Assembly: GCA_026120035.1 (NCBI GenBank)
Contig: JALRME010000008.1
Span: forward strand, 310,001 to 374,000
Direction of reading: 5' to 3'
Length of the DNA stretch: 64,000 nucleotides
Origin: Coleophoma eucalyptorum
Lineage: Eukaryota; Ascomycota; Leotiomycetes; Helotiales; Dermateaceae
Part shown: positions 46,024 to 57,157 of the stretch, piece by piece
How the letters are laid out: each line of letters opens with the position of its first letter
How positions within the stretch are numbered: the stretch's first letter is position 1
Position numbers and translations under genes: made by a program
The notes under the pieces: generated by a model
What the model saw: the letters and a program-made list of their open reading frames with translations, nothing else
What the model was told of the DNA's origin: nothing
The model's database searches: none

Positions 46024-47091
46024 ATGGACAAAAACGACACTTTCTCGTACAAATACCCGGCTGTTTCAACAAATCAAGGCGCCGCCGCCAATTTCAACAT
46101 CACCAAGATGGAGGAGCAGTTGCAGAAGATTCAAGAAGCGGGTGAGAGACGGAAAGTCCAAAATCGAATTGCCCAACGCAAATACAGTAAGTACCTTTAC
46201 CAAAGTCTCAGGTTAGATTTGTGCATATTCTGAGTGCAGATTAGGAAAAAATCTAAAGCGCCGTATTGAAGATTTTGAGCGCCAAAATCTGTATCGAACC
46301 TACGCATCTGGCTCAGCATCTACATCAACCACATCCACAGCGCCGTCCATCTCCTTAGACTCAAATATTCAAAAGCTGCCATCACCACCAGCTATGTCTC
46401 AAGCCAGCCCAAATGATGAAACCCTCAAATCTCAGGGAATGGTCATGCGGAATGGGCACATCACCACTCATTCTGATGGCGGCACGCCCAATCAAGAAAT
46501 TGGAAATCCTATGAATTCGACCGCAGATAGCTGGATGTGCCATAGGGATCAAGCGCCTGCCTCCAACGTACATAATCTCTTTAACCAGTCACCAGAAGTT
46601 ACAAGAAGTTTCATGGATCAAACATCACAAGATCGTATACAAGGACAAAACAATTTCTTGGGCATGTCCTCACTCAGCGAGTATATCCAGGCGAACAACA
46701 ATCTCATAGAGGATCTGGAAAACAACGTCGGGAGTCCGGACAGCAACAGTGATGACAATTTACAACTAGGTTGCCAAGGACACTGTAAATCACTTCCAGT
46801 AAGTAATACTGTACTCCTCACATTCTCCGTTTATACTTATTCAGGATCTAGCGTCCTCATTCCTCACCACCAGTCTTTGAATTAATGACGAGTTCTGGAA
46901 GTAACCCGCTCCATATAGCAGCAGTGCGCGGGTACTCCGAGATCGTGGAGCTGCTTGTGGATCGCGGAATCGATATTAATGCGCGGGATAGTCAAGGCTG
47001 GACAGCATTACACTTAGCAACCGAAAGAGGTCAGCATAATGTTGTGAAAATACTGCTAGAGAAAGGAGCAGATATTTTCAGTAGAGTTTGA
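46024..47091 (+). CDS. bANK-type regulator (bZIP basic region plus ankyrin)
   Basis: Exons 46024..46186, 46245..46798 and 46852..47091 agree in phase; 318 residues. Residues 41-65 read ERRKVQNRIAQRKYRKNLKR then RIEDF, a bZIP basic region with the N-x3-Q-R contacts, but no leucine zipper follows. The C-terminal 65 residues form two ankyrin repeats (SNPLHIAAVRGYSEIVELLV and GWTALHLATERGQHNVVKIL). Basic region plus ankyrin without a zipper is the definition of the bANK family founded by TOXE of Cochliobolus carbonum; relatives control secondary-metabolite clusters (for example HC-toxin and apicidin). The middle 170 residues are Ser/Asn/Gln-rich. Only two clear repeats are seen, fewer than in TOXE. 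It heads a row of transport and oxidation genes. Confidence 0.85.
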
Positions 47092-47836
47092 GACGATTTA
47101 TTGGGGAGTGTCTTGTCATATTTTGATTTATTAGGAGTTACACATAGCGAGGGCATACACGTTTGAGAAGTTGAGAAGTCTTAGGAGTTTGGGGATATGG
47201 TAATTTTGCGGGCTTACAACCAGGCTCACAGCGGCCAGTAGATAGAGTGTATAAGTGTAATAGAATGCCGATGTTGCAAACGTCGTCCCTGAACGGTCGC
47301 TTAGTATGTTCGTGTGGTGAGGGTCAAGCTTGTCGGAATTGCGGGCCGCGCCAGGAACCAAGCAAAAATGCCTTTCGAGACAGCAGATCAGGGTTCAATA
47401 ATCCTTCTATGGCTCTATCCTTGCAAGGTGAAATGTCACAAGAAAGCTTATGGTACACTTCCCAATCTTGTCATAGTGTCATATAAAGTTCCAGGGTCAA
47501 CCAGGATCTCAAATTGCCACCTACTCTAGCGTACCAAACGCCAAGATCTCAGGCAGGGGCCCACCCGGAAGAGCAACAACAAGTCAGCTAAGCAAATGCT
47601 TACTTCATGTCATGTCATGTCATCAAGAGCTTGTATCTCAGCCCTACATCATCATCTGCAAGTGGTTGTAAGGCGTCACGTCAATACGTAATATTAATTC
47701 ACTACTTATCCTCTATCACCCTGCTTTATCACTCTGCTACTTTATCATCTACTAAGTCACATTTCACTACTCACCTTCTACTTTCAACCCCAAAAGACTC
47801 AACGTTCACAAACTTACAACCACACGTAACTTCACT
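47092..47836. other. Intergenic region with a CATGT microsatellite
   Basis: No gene seen. TCATG repeats run at about 47606-47622 (TCATGTCATGTCATGTCAT). From 47690 to 47830 the plus strand is strongly pyrimidine-rich, typical of the leader of a well-expressed fungal gene, and leads to a short open frame at 47837. Confidence 0.45.
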
Positions 47837-47980
47837 ATGATTATCTATAACCTCATCAAGAAGGCCAAGGACAAGAAGCGCGACAAGGAGACCAAGGCGA
47901 ACTCGGCTCCAGCTGCTACCTCCTCTACTCCAGCAAGCGGTGTAAAGGAATCATCAAGCACAAAGCCAGCAAAATGGTAA
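47837..47980 (+). CDS. Small Lys-rich hypothetical protein, 47 aa
   Basis: A short frame starting MIIYNLIKKAKDKKRDKETK, then Ala/Ser/Thr-rich and ending SSTKPAKW. It is too small for domain calls. In its favour are the long CT-rich leader, an ATG followed by even, GC-richer coding sequence (AAG used for Lys) against an AT-rich background, and a tidy stop. A GTAATAG donor overlaps the stop (AAATG|GTAATAG); splicing there would give a stop at once, so the product is the same length. Function unknown. Confidence 0.45.
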   Translation: MIIYNLIKKAKDKKRDKETKANSAPAATSSTPASGVKESSSTKPAKW

Positions 47981-48409
47981 TAGACATTATGAATCGCTAC
48001 ATAGCTATAGTTACTAACATGCTATAGATTTCAGACTAGGGTGCACTATGAGAGGGGTGGATTGGTGGAGATGTGAGAACCATGGATGTTTGAAATTTGG
48101 GTGTAACACTTCTTTTTGTCTGGTTCTTGGTTTTATTTGAAATGATTACTAGGGGTTAGAATGGATTGTTTGATATGAAATAAATTTGATCTTAATTGTA
48201 CTAAAACTCAGTAGTAACTAAATGCTCTGGTGACATTGTGTTTTGGTCTTCATGTGAATCATTTTTCTTTGTGGCTTTTCATACAAAGACACTATTATAT
48301 TCTTGCAGCTACATATTATGATACAACCCCTGACCCTGACTTCTGTTCCCTATCTCTGACCGACGGTTTCCGCAGCCCCCATGTGAAGTGTATGCACCTC
48401 AGTGGAAAT

Positions 48410-49305
48410 CTACTGTGTTTGTGTTGCTGTGACACCAACAACAACAAAGGAAGCACCGATAAGGACCTCAGGCAACCAAGCAATGAACAGATACAAAATC
48501 CAGCTGCCACTAAGAGCATTGAAGACTTGCGTCATTGTAGTGTCTATTGTGATCGCAATACCACAGGTGTATACCAGTCTGACAGCGAGCAACGGCAGGA
48601 TCACCCCAGCGAAGATAGGGTATAAAGCCCGAGTAAGACCATCCAAGTATCGAAGCTTATTCCAGTTACTGGCCAAGGAAAAGCAAGTCAACAACCAAGC
48701 GCCAACTGAGAGACCTGCTGCAATACGAAGATAAAGCTGACCGGCCGCAATATTCGTTGCGACCACTGCGAAAGCATCAAGACCACCAACTATACCCAAT
48801 GACAATGAAGCGATGATCATGAGTTGTGTAAGGCGAGAGACACTCGGGCGCGCAAATCTGGAACCACTGGGAGCGGATTTGCTAGATTCAGATCTATTTA
48901 GACCCCATTAGCTCTAATTATCGCCAATTTGAGAACTCTCGAAGCAAGACTGACGGTACTAACTTTGCGTTGACTAAACTTGCTGTGGCCAACAACAGAG
49001 GAGAGAGTACCACTGTGCTAAGAATGGCTGCTGGTGTGTAGAGAGCGGTATTCTTTGTAAGTGCGACATCTAATGACATTGCTGCCCCCACCAACTTGAC
49101 TACACGGTCATAAACGTAAGCTGCCTAGCAATGAACTTCACGGGGATGTTTCTGCCTTACCAAGAGTAAACAAGATCACATAGATGTATCCCTGGCCTTT
49201 CTTGAAGCCGTGCAAATAGAGAGTATAACTGGCCCCAATGAACAGAGGAGTGTATATGGCAATAGCTGCAGCATTCAAGTCGCCGCGTTGGTTAAGCTTT
49301 GTCAT
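48410..49305 (-). CDS. Seven-TM membrane protein, DUF7702-like
   Basis: Exons 49305..49161, 49099..48964 and 48893..48410 agree in phase; 254 residues with about seven hydrophobic spans. It begins MTKLNQRGDLNAAAIAIYTP, with TM1 near the N-terminus, then FKKGQGYIYVILFTL, LYTPAAILSTVVLSPLLLAT and IVGGLDAF. This order fits a family of fungal integral membrane proteins listed as DUF7702, whose function is not known. I rest the family name on memory of the pattern, so it is tentative. It is divergent from the DHA2-type MFS gene, sharing a 560-base promoter. Confidence 0.75.
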
Positions 49306-49865
49306 GGTGGCGCAATTGAGATTGATTGATTGATCTGGTGTTGAAGCAAAGTGGAAATTCTGGGCTCCAGTTCAAAGGTGCGAGACAATAACAGAAGGCA
49401 AGAAAGAGAAGGATCCGTGTCCAAGGGCCACCCGGTTCTTAGCGAAGAATATCCATAGTGTCTTTTATCCCAATCCAGCTTTTCGGTAGGATGATGTTCG
49501 GCACTTCATGCTTCCCCTGGTCGGCAAGCCGCTTCTGACATGACCTTACGGGCCCCACTGCTGCACTCTGCTGATGGTGTTTCTGACTCCCTTCGTTATT
49601 ATGTCTGTGCAAAGCATCACCGGTAATAAAATGGTGGTTAAGATTTGCAGAACGACACTGCTCTTTTCACGTGCCAAGGCTATAGTAGTCTAAGGAAGGT
49701 AAGCACCGTGGTTTGTCGCCCTTCTGTGGCCAGTCACACCTCTAAGCCTCCCAGTGAGGCTGTGAACACTACTCTGACTTATACCTTGGTTAATCCTTCC
49801 GTACTTGTACAAACAATACCTTGGTCAATCCTTCTATACTTGTACAGACTATTCGATCTGTCGTC
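49306..49865. promoter_or_regulatory. Divergent promoter, DUF7702-like and MFS genes
   Basis: A region of about 560 bases. It contains a partial direct repeat just before the MFS start: ACCTTGGT(T/C)AATCCTTC(C/T) at about 49782 and 49819, 37 bases apart, probably a small local duplication in the leader. No gene seen. Confidence 0.4.
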
Positions 49866-51957
49866 ATGGACGACAAGATGAGCTCCGAAACAAACACTAC
49901 GAACTCGATGTCTACTGCGGACCTCGAAAAGAACATAGAGTCAAATCCTCGACCAACCTCGTCACTCACCAATGAGTTGAGTGTAGATACCAAGGTTGAA
50001 GAGTCAGGAGGAAGTTCTGATGAGAAGTTTGATGTGAACAAAGAATCCACTGAAACAGCGATAAAGGACACGGATGGTGCTGCGGATGACACGGATTATC
50101 CTTCTGGGCTTCGCTTCATAGCCCTCACTTCTGCTTTATGTATTACAATAGCTCTGGTAGGTTATTTACTTCAATAGTTGGGATATCCTCTCTAATAATG
50201 AACTCATTAGGTTGCACTTGATTCTACAATTGTTTGTGAGTATTCTGCCCTTTACATTCCCCCCAGAGTCTCTAGTATGACACCAACTAACTTCCGCAGC
50301 GACTGCTATCCCAACTCTAGTCGGAAAATGGGACTCTCTCAAAGATCTTGGATGGTACGGCTCAGCATACCTCCTACCCCAACCGACACTCCAACCGTCA
50401 TTTGGCAAAGCATATCCTTACTTCAACACAAAATACCTCTTCCTCTCAGGGCTATTCATATTCGAAAGCAAGTCCTATACCCAGTTGCTTTCGTTAGCAG
50501 AATACTAACGTATCTGATGAATTAGTTGGATCCCTAGTATGCTCACTTGCTCAGTCCTCAGTAGGCTTCATCCTTGGTAGAACGGTTGCCGGCATCGGAG
50601 CTGCTATTATTGCTCCTGGTATGATGTTGATTCTCATCGACACCGTGCCCAAGCCGAAGAGACCTCTTTACACTGGTCTTCTCGCCGCAGCTGCAGGTAT
50701 GAACTCCTCCAATTTTCTTTCTTAGTAGAAAGCTGATTTCAATTCTTTTGTATAGGCATTGCTGCTTGTCTCGGTCCATTTATTGGCGGTGTATTCACAA
50801 CACATGTCACTTGGCGATGGTGCTTCTGGATCAACTTGCCCTTGGGATTTATTGCTGGTCTTATGCAGCTTTTCTTTTATACACCAAAGGCGCGAAAACA
50901 AGGAACACCAATCAAGGAGATAATTTTGTCCCTGGATCCATTAGGTTGTATTCTGCTTACTGGCTCTGTTGTATGCCTTCTACTTGCTCTGACTTTTGCT
51001 GCCGAATCCAGCTGGTCAACACCTAGGGTAATTGCTTTAGTAGTCTTGTTTGTAGTGCTACTTGCTGGTTTGGCCGTTTCTCAAAGGATCGCTAAACCGG
51101 GTAAGAGTCTACTTCCTGGCAGAGTTATCCGGAACAGAGGTATTGTTCTATGCGCCATTTTTGGGTTCTTGGTGGAGGTTGGTTCCACAGGGCACGTTTA
51201 TTACTTGCCTTTCTACTTCCAAGTTAGTAAACGTCAGATATGGATGAGCAACACATACTGATAATAGTATGCAGGGCGTAAAAGGAGCATCGGCAGCAGG
51301 TAGCGGAGTAGACCTATTACCATACCTTCTAAGTCAAACCTTAGCAGCTGTAATAGCTGGGGTTGTTATCAATCGCTCGGGGTATTTCAACCCACCAATG
51401 CTTGCTGGAACAGTCATGTTCAGTGTTGGGGCTGGGCTACTTCACACACTATCAACAACTACTCCTTCTAGCCAGTGGATCGGATACCAGATTCTCGCAG
51501 GATTCGGCACTGGATGCGCTCAATTCATGGCTATGGGAATTGCACAACAACTACTTGAAAAAGATGACGAGTCAATCGGACTATCCATGGTTTATATGAT
51601 CAAAACACTAGGATCGTGAGTCTTTCGCAATTGCCACCCCGAAATGTGGTTATGAACTGTGCTAACTTTTCGGGTATCAGAGCCATTGCCGTTTCACTCT
51701 GCAGCACTGTCTTTTACTCCAGCTTGAGATCAGACCTCCAAAAAGCGGGACTAGATCAAGCAGAAGTCTCTCAAGTGTTACTCAGCCTTAATCATCTTGG
51801 CAGTGTTACCTCGTCTGCATTAAAAGCCGTTGCTGCAACTGCAATTTCAAATGCTATTGCCATAGTGTTTTATGTACCTGTCGTCTCTGGTGTGCTTGCC
51901 TGGGGTATTGCAATGCTCACAAGATGGAAGAAGATCCAAAAAGCGGCAGAAAAATAG
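49866..51957 (+). CDS. MFS exporter, DHA2-type (14 TM)
   Basis: Exons 49866..50156, 50211..50235, 50300..50467, 50526..50696, 50756..51222, 51275..51615 and 51681..51957 agree in phase; 579 residues. After a polar 80-residue tail come VALDSTIVSTAIPTLVGKW, DLGWYGSAYLL and RTVAGIGAAIIAPGMMLIL, then PLYTGLLAAAAG leading to GPFIGGVFTTHVTWRWCFWI, the standard wording of fungal toxin/drug:H+ antiporters (DHA14 group). The second exon is only 25 bases. The third intron (50468-50525) starts with GCAAGT, a GC-AG intron, and has a perfect TACTAAC branch site. This group is common in metabolite clusters as product exporter; its neighbours here are a P450 and an acyltransferase. Confidence 0.93.
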
Positions 51958-52384
51958 AACCACGAGTTGCCAAAAGAGGGAGACCAGGCCGTTGCATAAT
52001 TTTCGTTATAGTAATCCATTCCTTGTAATTTAAACTATATTTTCTATACTCATATGTCTTTACATCCTCATAAACTCTCCATGCCTGGAGATACTTTCCA
52101 ATCTCTCCCAAAAGAAATTTCAATATCGCTTTGAATGAACTTCTTCAGTAGCCAGCATGATTTTAAGTCTCTTTTTAGGATTGTCAAATAGGGAGTGAAT
52201 ATGGCCGCGTGTGGCTGATTGAGCCTGGGAATCTAATGAGAAAAGTTACAGCCACAGAGGAAAACCACTGGTTAGAATGGAGATGATATTACTTGCTTAA
52301 TCGGAATGAATATCTAGATCTTAAGTAAAATTAAACAGATAGGAAAAATAGGTGTTTCTACATCGAAAAGGTTTGTTGATGGTT
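51958..52384. other. Gap between converging MFS and P450 genes
   Basis: About 430 AT-rich bases containing the 3' ends of both genes. Nothing else seen. Confidence 0.4.
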
Positions 52385-54186
52385 CTAAACCCAAGGTGAA
52401 GCTAACTTCACCTCACACTTCAGTCCACCTCTTGGACGCATTGTCAAGCCTGCAACTAAATCTTCCATCTCAAACTTCTTCTTGCCCTCGAAGGTAAACT
52501 CAAAGTTTCCAATGAGTGCGGCGACAACCGATTTCATGGCCCGCACGGAGTATTCCTTTCCAATGCAAGCTTTGTGGCCAACAGAATATGTCAAGAACTG
52601 TCCGTTGTGTTCAACTCCCTTTTTCAATGTCCCTTCAGCCCAACGGTCAGGATTGAATTCTTCAGCATCCGGTCCCCAATTCTTTTTGGAACGATTTGCT
52701 AGATACGATGACATGACGAACTGAGTATCTTTGGGGATTTGAACACCAAGAACCGTTGTAGGCTTCATTGCCTGGCGCCAGGAACCGGGAATAGAAGGAT
52801 AAAGTCGAGTATTTTCCATAACAACGCAGTGGAGGTATTTCATAGAGTCCATAAGCGCTGATGTGAGTGGCGTATCAGGGGTCTTGAGAGTATCGCGAAT
52901 TTCTTTCCGAAGGCGAGTTTGTATTTCAGGATGGGTTGCAAGCGCATGGAGCGCCCATACCAAAGAGGCTGCATTGGTTCCAAATCTGGTAAATGATGTT
53001 AGCATTTAAAATGGGTGGTAAATGTTTTACTTCATACCCTGCGGCAATGAAAGTCATCATGTTTTCAATCATGACATTCTCCTCAATCTCCCCTCCCAAG
53101 ACCATGACTGTAAGCAGATCTTTCTGATTGACTCCCTCAGATTTGTCTACCTTTGAAACATCAATTTGACGAATAAGATCGATGCAGCCCTTTCTAATAA
53201 CCTCTCGATCTCTCAATTGAGCCTGGTATCGGGGTAGTGGCAAGTAGTTGAGAATATCGTGGGGGACGAATATGGGTAGTACGTTCATACACAATGCATC
53301 GAGTGGATGCGTAAAGCCATCTGGGGGATAATTACGGTTGAAGACATCATAAAACCCTTCCTTTGGATTTTGCAGCCCCTCAAATTCAGCACCAAATGCT
53401 GTCTTACCAATCATATCGAAAGTGACTCGATTTGTCCAATCTAGCATGTTGATCGTCGTTGTATCTTTGCTCTTGTCCTTGTCTTTCTTAATGATTTCAG
53501 TAATCATTTCATTCATTATCATGCACTTCTTCCAAAAATCTGGTATAAAATGACGGATTTGAGCAGGTGTGAAAGCGGGAGCTACGCGTTTTCGGAGGTA
53601 CTAAATCCAAGTTAACATGGTACACAAGCAGTACAATAAATTGAGACACAAACCTTGTGTGCATCTCCTTCAGCCAGGACGAGTCCATCGCCCAGAAGAG
53701 TCTTGGCGCCTTCTCTAAACCATCCTGGGATTTCAAATGTTGGGTCTGTAAGAAGCAAACGACTTGCTTCAGCGCTGATAGGAACAAGCTTCTCCTGTCC
53801 AAAGAACCCGAGGTAACGGAAAAAGTTTGGATCAGGATTCTTTATCGTCTTCAACCACTGGTGCTGGATGATACCCGCTGATTTTCCAATTTCTGCCGCG
53901 CCATGTCCATATAGAAGTGTCCCGCCCTGGTTGATTCAGTTGGTCAGCGGAAAGTGTACCTCAGTATGAAGGTATCATCTGGTAATGAACTCACTGGTGG
54001 CCCAGGAATATTTCGAAGCGGACTGATCCAATAAGGGTAAATCAACACAGCATATACAAAGTGAACAACCAGTTGCAATGCAAAGGTAAGGAAAAATATT
54101 GGATATGGAGAAAGCGAGGTGTACGAGGGGAGAAATCTTGCAGCTCCAAATGCTGCCACTCCTTCAAGGACCACAGCTTTCAACAT
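52385..54186 (-). CDS. Cytochrome P450 monooxygenase
   Basis: Exons 54186..53995, 53926..53654, 53600..53038 and 52985..52385 agree in phase; 542 residues. There are two or three N-terminal hydrophobic spans, then SPLRNIPGPP. The I-helix is split by intron 3 and reads TFIAAGFGTNAASLVWALHA, with the usual AGxxT core. ENTR (about 400-403) is the K-helix motif. The heme loop is YSVGHKACIGKEYS with the axial cysteine at about 483; the usual leading Phe is Tyr. The style (LRKRVAPAFTPAQIRHF, EEFNPDRW) resembles fungal P450s of the CYP4/CYP5-like clan used in metabolite tailoring. Substrate unknown. It starts about 800 bases from the end of the acyltransferase gene, on the same strand. Confidence 0.9.
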
Positions 54187-54982
54187 CTTTGGAGAATAAG
54201 AGAAGAGCACAAACTTGGGAATAGCAAATTCAAAAAACTGTTACTTTGTTCCAGCATTTTACGCATCTTAATTGCGCTGCGTAATTGCCTCACATGTGAT
54301 TTGTCCATCGTACGAGGACAAATAGCATGATAGTAATAGGGTTAGATTATTGCTATCGGACATGACAATTATGGAAACGTGTGAAGGCCCCCAAGATTCT
54401 TGATAAAATACATGATGCTGATTTCAAGTTGAGTTGTGAGGTCAGCATAACATGACGTAAGCCTTTAGCGCCTTTTAGTCAGGTAAGAAAAGTTAAGCAA
54501 CCGACGATATCAAAGCGTGGCCCAGGCCGAGTATTAAGCGAGCGGTGGATGTCTGCTACGGACTACCTTCCGGACTTTATTCGTGTGATCTCAGACCGAA
54601 GGTAGGTCAGTGATAATATCCGGTATGATAAGCTTAATCTTATAATTTAATTTAAACTCCCTTGTACGAGGAAGTAGCACTCTAACATTGAAATCTAACC
54701 ACGGAGGATTGCAAAGTGCGCCGTGCCCCATTGCCCAATATTTCGGGGCTTCAGTAATTAGAGATTAAGCTGTTGCACTTGAGAGGCATTTAATTGTTGT
54801 ACAAGTGATAGCTGAAACTTCAATTTTAAATGAGAGCTATGTTGAACCTTCAATGGAGGATGCAAGCATCTTCGCAAATACTTCATACGAAAGACTCTGA
54901 TTATATTGTGAACTATACAATTGAAGATAACGCCATCCGGCCCCTACATTATTAATTTAATTTAATAGGCGTTCCACTCGGC
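54187..54982. promoter_or_regulatory. P450 promoter and acyltransferase 3' region
   Basis: About 800 AT-rich bases. The P450 promoter should lie in 54190-54600. No coding sequence seen. Confidence 0.35.
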
Positions 54983-56506
54983 CTACATCTCTGCCCAACG
55001 AGCATATCTAGTCCACTCTTCATCCTTCTTCAAGCTTGCCATCTGGTCGAACATCAGATCGATTGATACTTCAACTCCACCAGGGTAATCCCCGTCCTTG
55101 TTCTCCTTGCACTCATCTCTCATTCCATATGCAGGCATCACCATTACAAGTCCATCAAATGATCCGCCATCTGGCAGTCTCATTCTTTGGAAAGTGCCTG
55201 TACCAACATCAAGCTCCTCAATGTTACTGAACAGCTTTTCCCAGCTGGTCATCACAACATCGTAACCCATATATACTTGAAATGCATTGACCACATCTGT
55301 AACTTTCTTCTGTGCTGCAATAAGTTGGAGCAATGACCGAAGATATGCGTTTGTCGTTTTCGTGTTGATAGACTCTCGAATAGAGATTGTGACGTCCGCC
55401 AGCGTTGCAGCCCCGGTTGATGTAAGGATATTGAGTGGTACAACTGTAGGTGCGAAGAAGGCTGCATTTCCAAAGTATGCATCCACCATGGCTGGCTCGA
55501 GCTTTCTTCTTCCGTTTACACTCAGTGCCAGCATAGAATTCTCACATGGAGATTCATTGCCAGCGCTAAATAGTCGTGCACGTGATATACACCTCCATAG
55601 AAGAGCACTGACGGCGTCATGTGTTGAAAATCTATCTGTGGTGTGCTTAGAAACTTCCTGGTGGAGTTGTTTTAGGGAAGCTGATGAGAAGTGGAAGACT
55701 GCACTATCGATCTTGGGCTTTATAAAAGGCAGCATTTTCGCAATGGACATCACTGCTTGAGGTGGCAACTCCAATCCAAAAATTGTTGGACGAGCATTGG
55801 GAACAACCTTCCAGTCCACATGTTCTTGGGCTGGCACCGTGGTTTCCATCATAAGCGAAGATTTGTCATGGATATCCAATGACAAGGATGGGTCTATCAG
55901 CTCGAGATTCTTTTCAGCATCTGGGTTGCCTAAGCTTCTTGCTTTCTTAAACCACCACTGGATGAGCTTTCCCGTCGAGTTTGCATCTAAGAGGAAGTGA
56001 TGTTTGTTGACGCAAATAACGAAACCTCCAACGATGAAGGTAATCTGGGCAGAGAATGCCTCAAACCCACCGCTCCGATCTAGAGATGGTATGTTTTCCA
56101 GTCCAGTTGCGAATGTTTTTCCATCAAGATGTCTCATTGGAAAGCCTTGATCGGGCCTTAATTGTGCGTAGGTGACATTTGTTCGGTGAGAAACAACAAG
56201 TCGCACCGTGGATGATTTGGTCACCTTAAGCGTAAGTCGGCCAGAATCTTTATCGGGGTAGATTTTTCCCAACAGTTGTGGTAGACCGAGAACACCAGCT
56301 TCTGGTTCTTGCAAAAATGATTCCAAACTTTTTGAAAGGCGATCAACAAGATTTTTTTGCCAGTCTGCAGCAGACTCTGTGGCTTTGTAAACGAACAGAT
56401 ATCGACTGTTGATTCCAGGTGGTATATTGTCTGCGAGTGTGAGTTTGTATTCTGCATTGAAGGGCTTTTGTGGCCGAAGATGTATAGTTGTGAGTTTGGG
56501 GGCCAT
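54983..56506 (-). CDS. BAHD-like acyltransferase (Transferase family)
   Basis: A single frame of 507 residues. The catalytic motif HHxxxD is present as NKHHFLLDANS (H169, H170, D174), as in plant BAHD enzymes and fungal trichothecene 3-O-acetyltransferase relatives. Further support comes from STHDAVSALLWRCISRAR and LALSVNGRRKLEP, the usual middle blocks. The C-terminal DFGWG-type motif is not conserved; YMGYDVVMTSW stands about where it is expected. It should move an acyl group from acyl-CoA to a hydroxyl or amine of a small molecule in the cytosol. Together with the P450 it forms a plausible oxidise-then-acylate pair. It is divergent from the polytopic membrane protein gene. Confidence 0.87.
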   Translation of the reverse strand: MAPKLTTIHLRPQKPFNAEYKLTLADNIPPGINSRYLFVYKATESAADWQKNLVDRLSKSLESFLQEPEAGVLGLPQLLGKIYPDKDSGRLTLKVTKSSTVRLVVSHRTNVTYAQLRPDQGFPMRHLDGKTFATGLENIPSLDRSGGFEAFSAQITFIVGGFVICVNKHHFLLDANSTGKLIQWWFKKARSLGNPDAEKNLELIDPSLSLDIHDKSSLMMETTVPAQEHVDWKVVPNARPTIFGLELPPQAVMSIAKMLPFIKPKIDSAVFHFSSASLKQLHQEVSKHTTDRFSTHDAVSALLWRCISRARLFSAGNESPCENSMLALSVNGRRKLEPAMVDAYFGNAAFFAPTVVPLNILTSTGAATLADVTISIRESINTKTTNAYLRSLLQLIAAQKKVTDVVNAFQVYMGYDVVMTSWEKLFSNIEELDVGTGTFQRMRLPDGGSFDGLVMVMPAYGMRDECKENKDGDYPGGVEVSIDLMFDQMASLKKDEEWTRYARWAEM

Positions 56507-57157
56507 TTTCGTAATAGTCTGCCTTTTTACTGAGCAGAATATTTTGATTTTGTTCCTGTGAATTTATTCCTCTAACGACAGAGAATTGGGGCAGTTTAAA
56601 TCCTAGGTGTAAGAGCCTCTGGGTGCACAGTAGTTAACGCTTATTTTTTCCCCAAAAAATCCCATTAGAAACTACCATCTTCTACTTTATAAAACACGTG
56701 TGCTTGGTATTGAACTGCGAGAAGGTTCCACACAGTCCTCCAAGCCTAGATCCTGGCCATCACGCGTAGTTGATTGTAGAATATTTATTGTGCCACTCAT
56801 AGTCATTATAATAATCATCACGTATCGCAGTACCACATCTTATCAACGTGGATATTATGGTATAAGCAAAGTAACGAAGATTAATTTCCATTCGAGACAG
56901 TTATGCTTACATTTTGCTGACGGTCTCGAACCCCTGCACATGTCTTGCTTTCATTTCGGGCATTCTCTAAAATACCCGAGAATTTCTGAGCATATCCATA
57001 ATATAAGCATTACCAGAAGAATAAAATCATTTGTACAAAGACAATTATGCTTTTTGATATGTAAGTATTAATTTAATGCACATCTCCTGAATCTCAGATA
57101 TAAACATGTTGTACCCGTATCATTGAACAGACATCGAAAACCAACGCCCTCACGAAA
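56507..57157. promoter_or_regulatory. Divergent promoter, acyltransferase/membrane protein
   Basis: A region of about 650 bases. TATAAAA at 56688-56694 is directly followed by CACGTG (56695-56700), an E-box palindrome that bHLH or bZIP factors can bind. No coding sequence supported. Confidence 0.45.
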
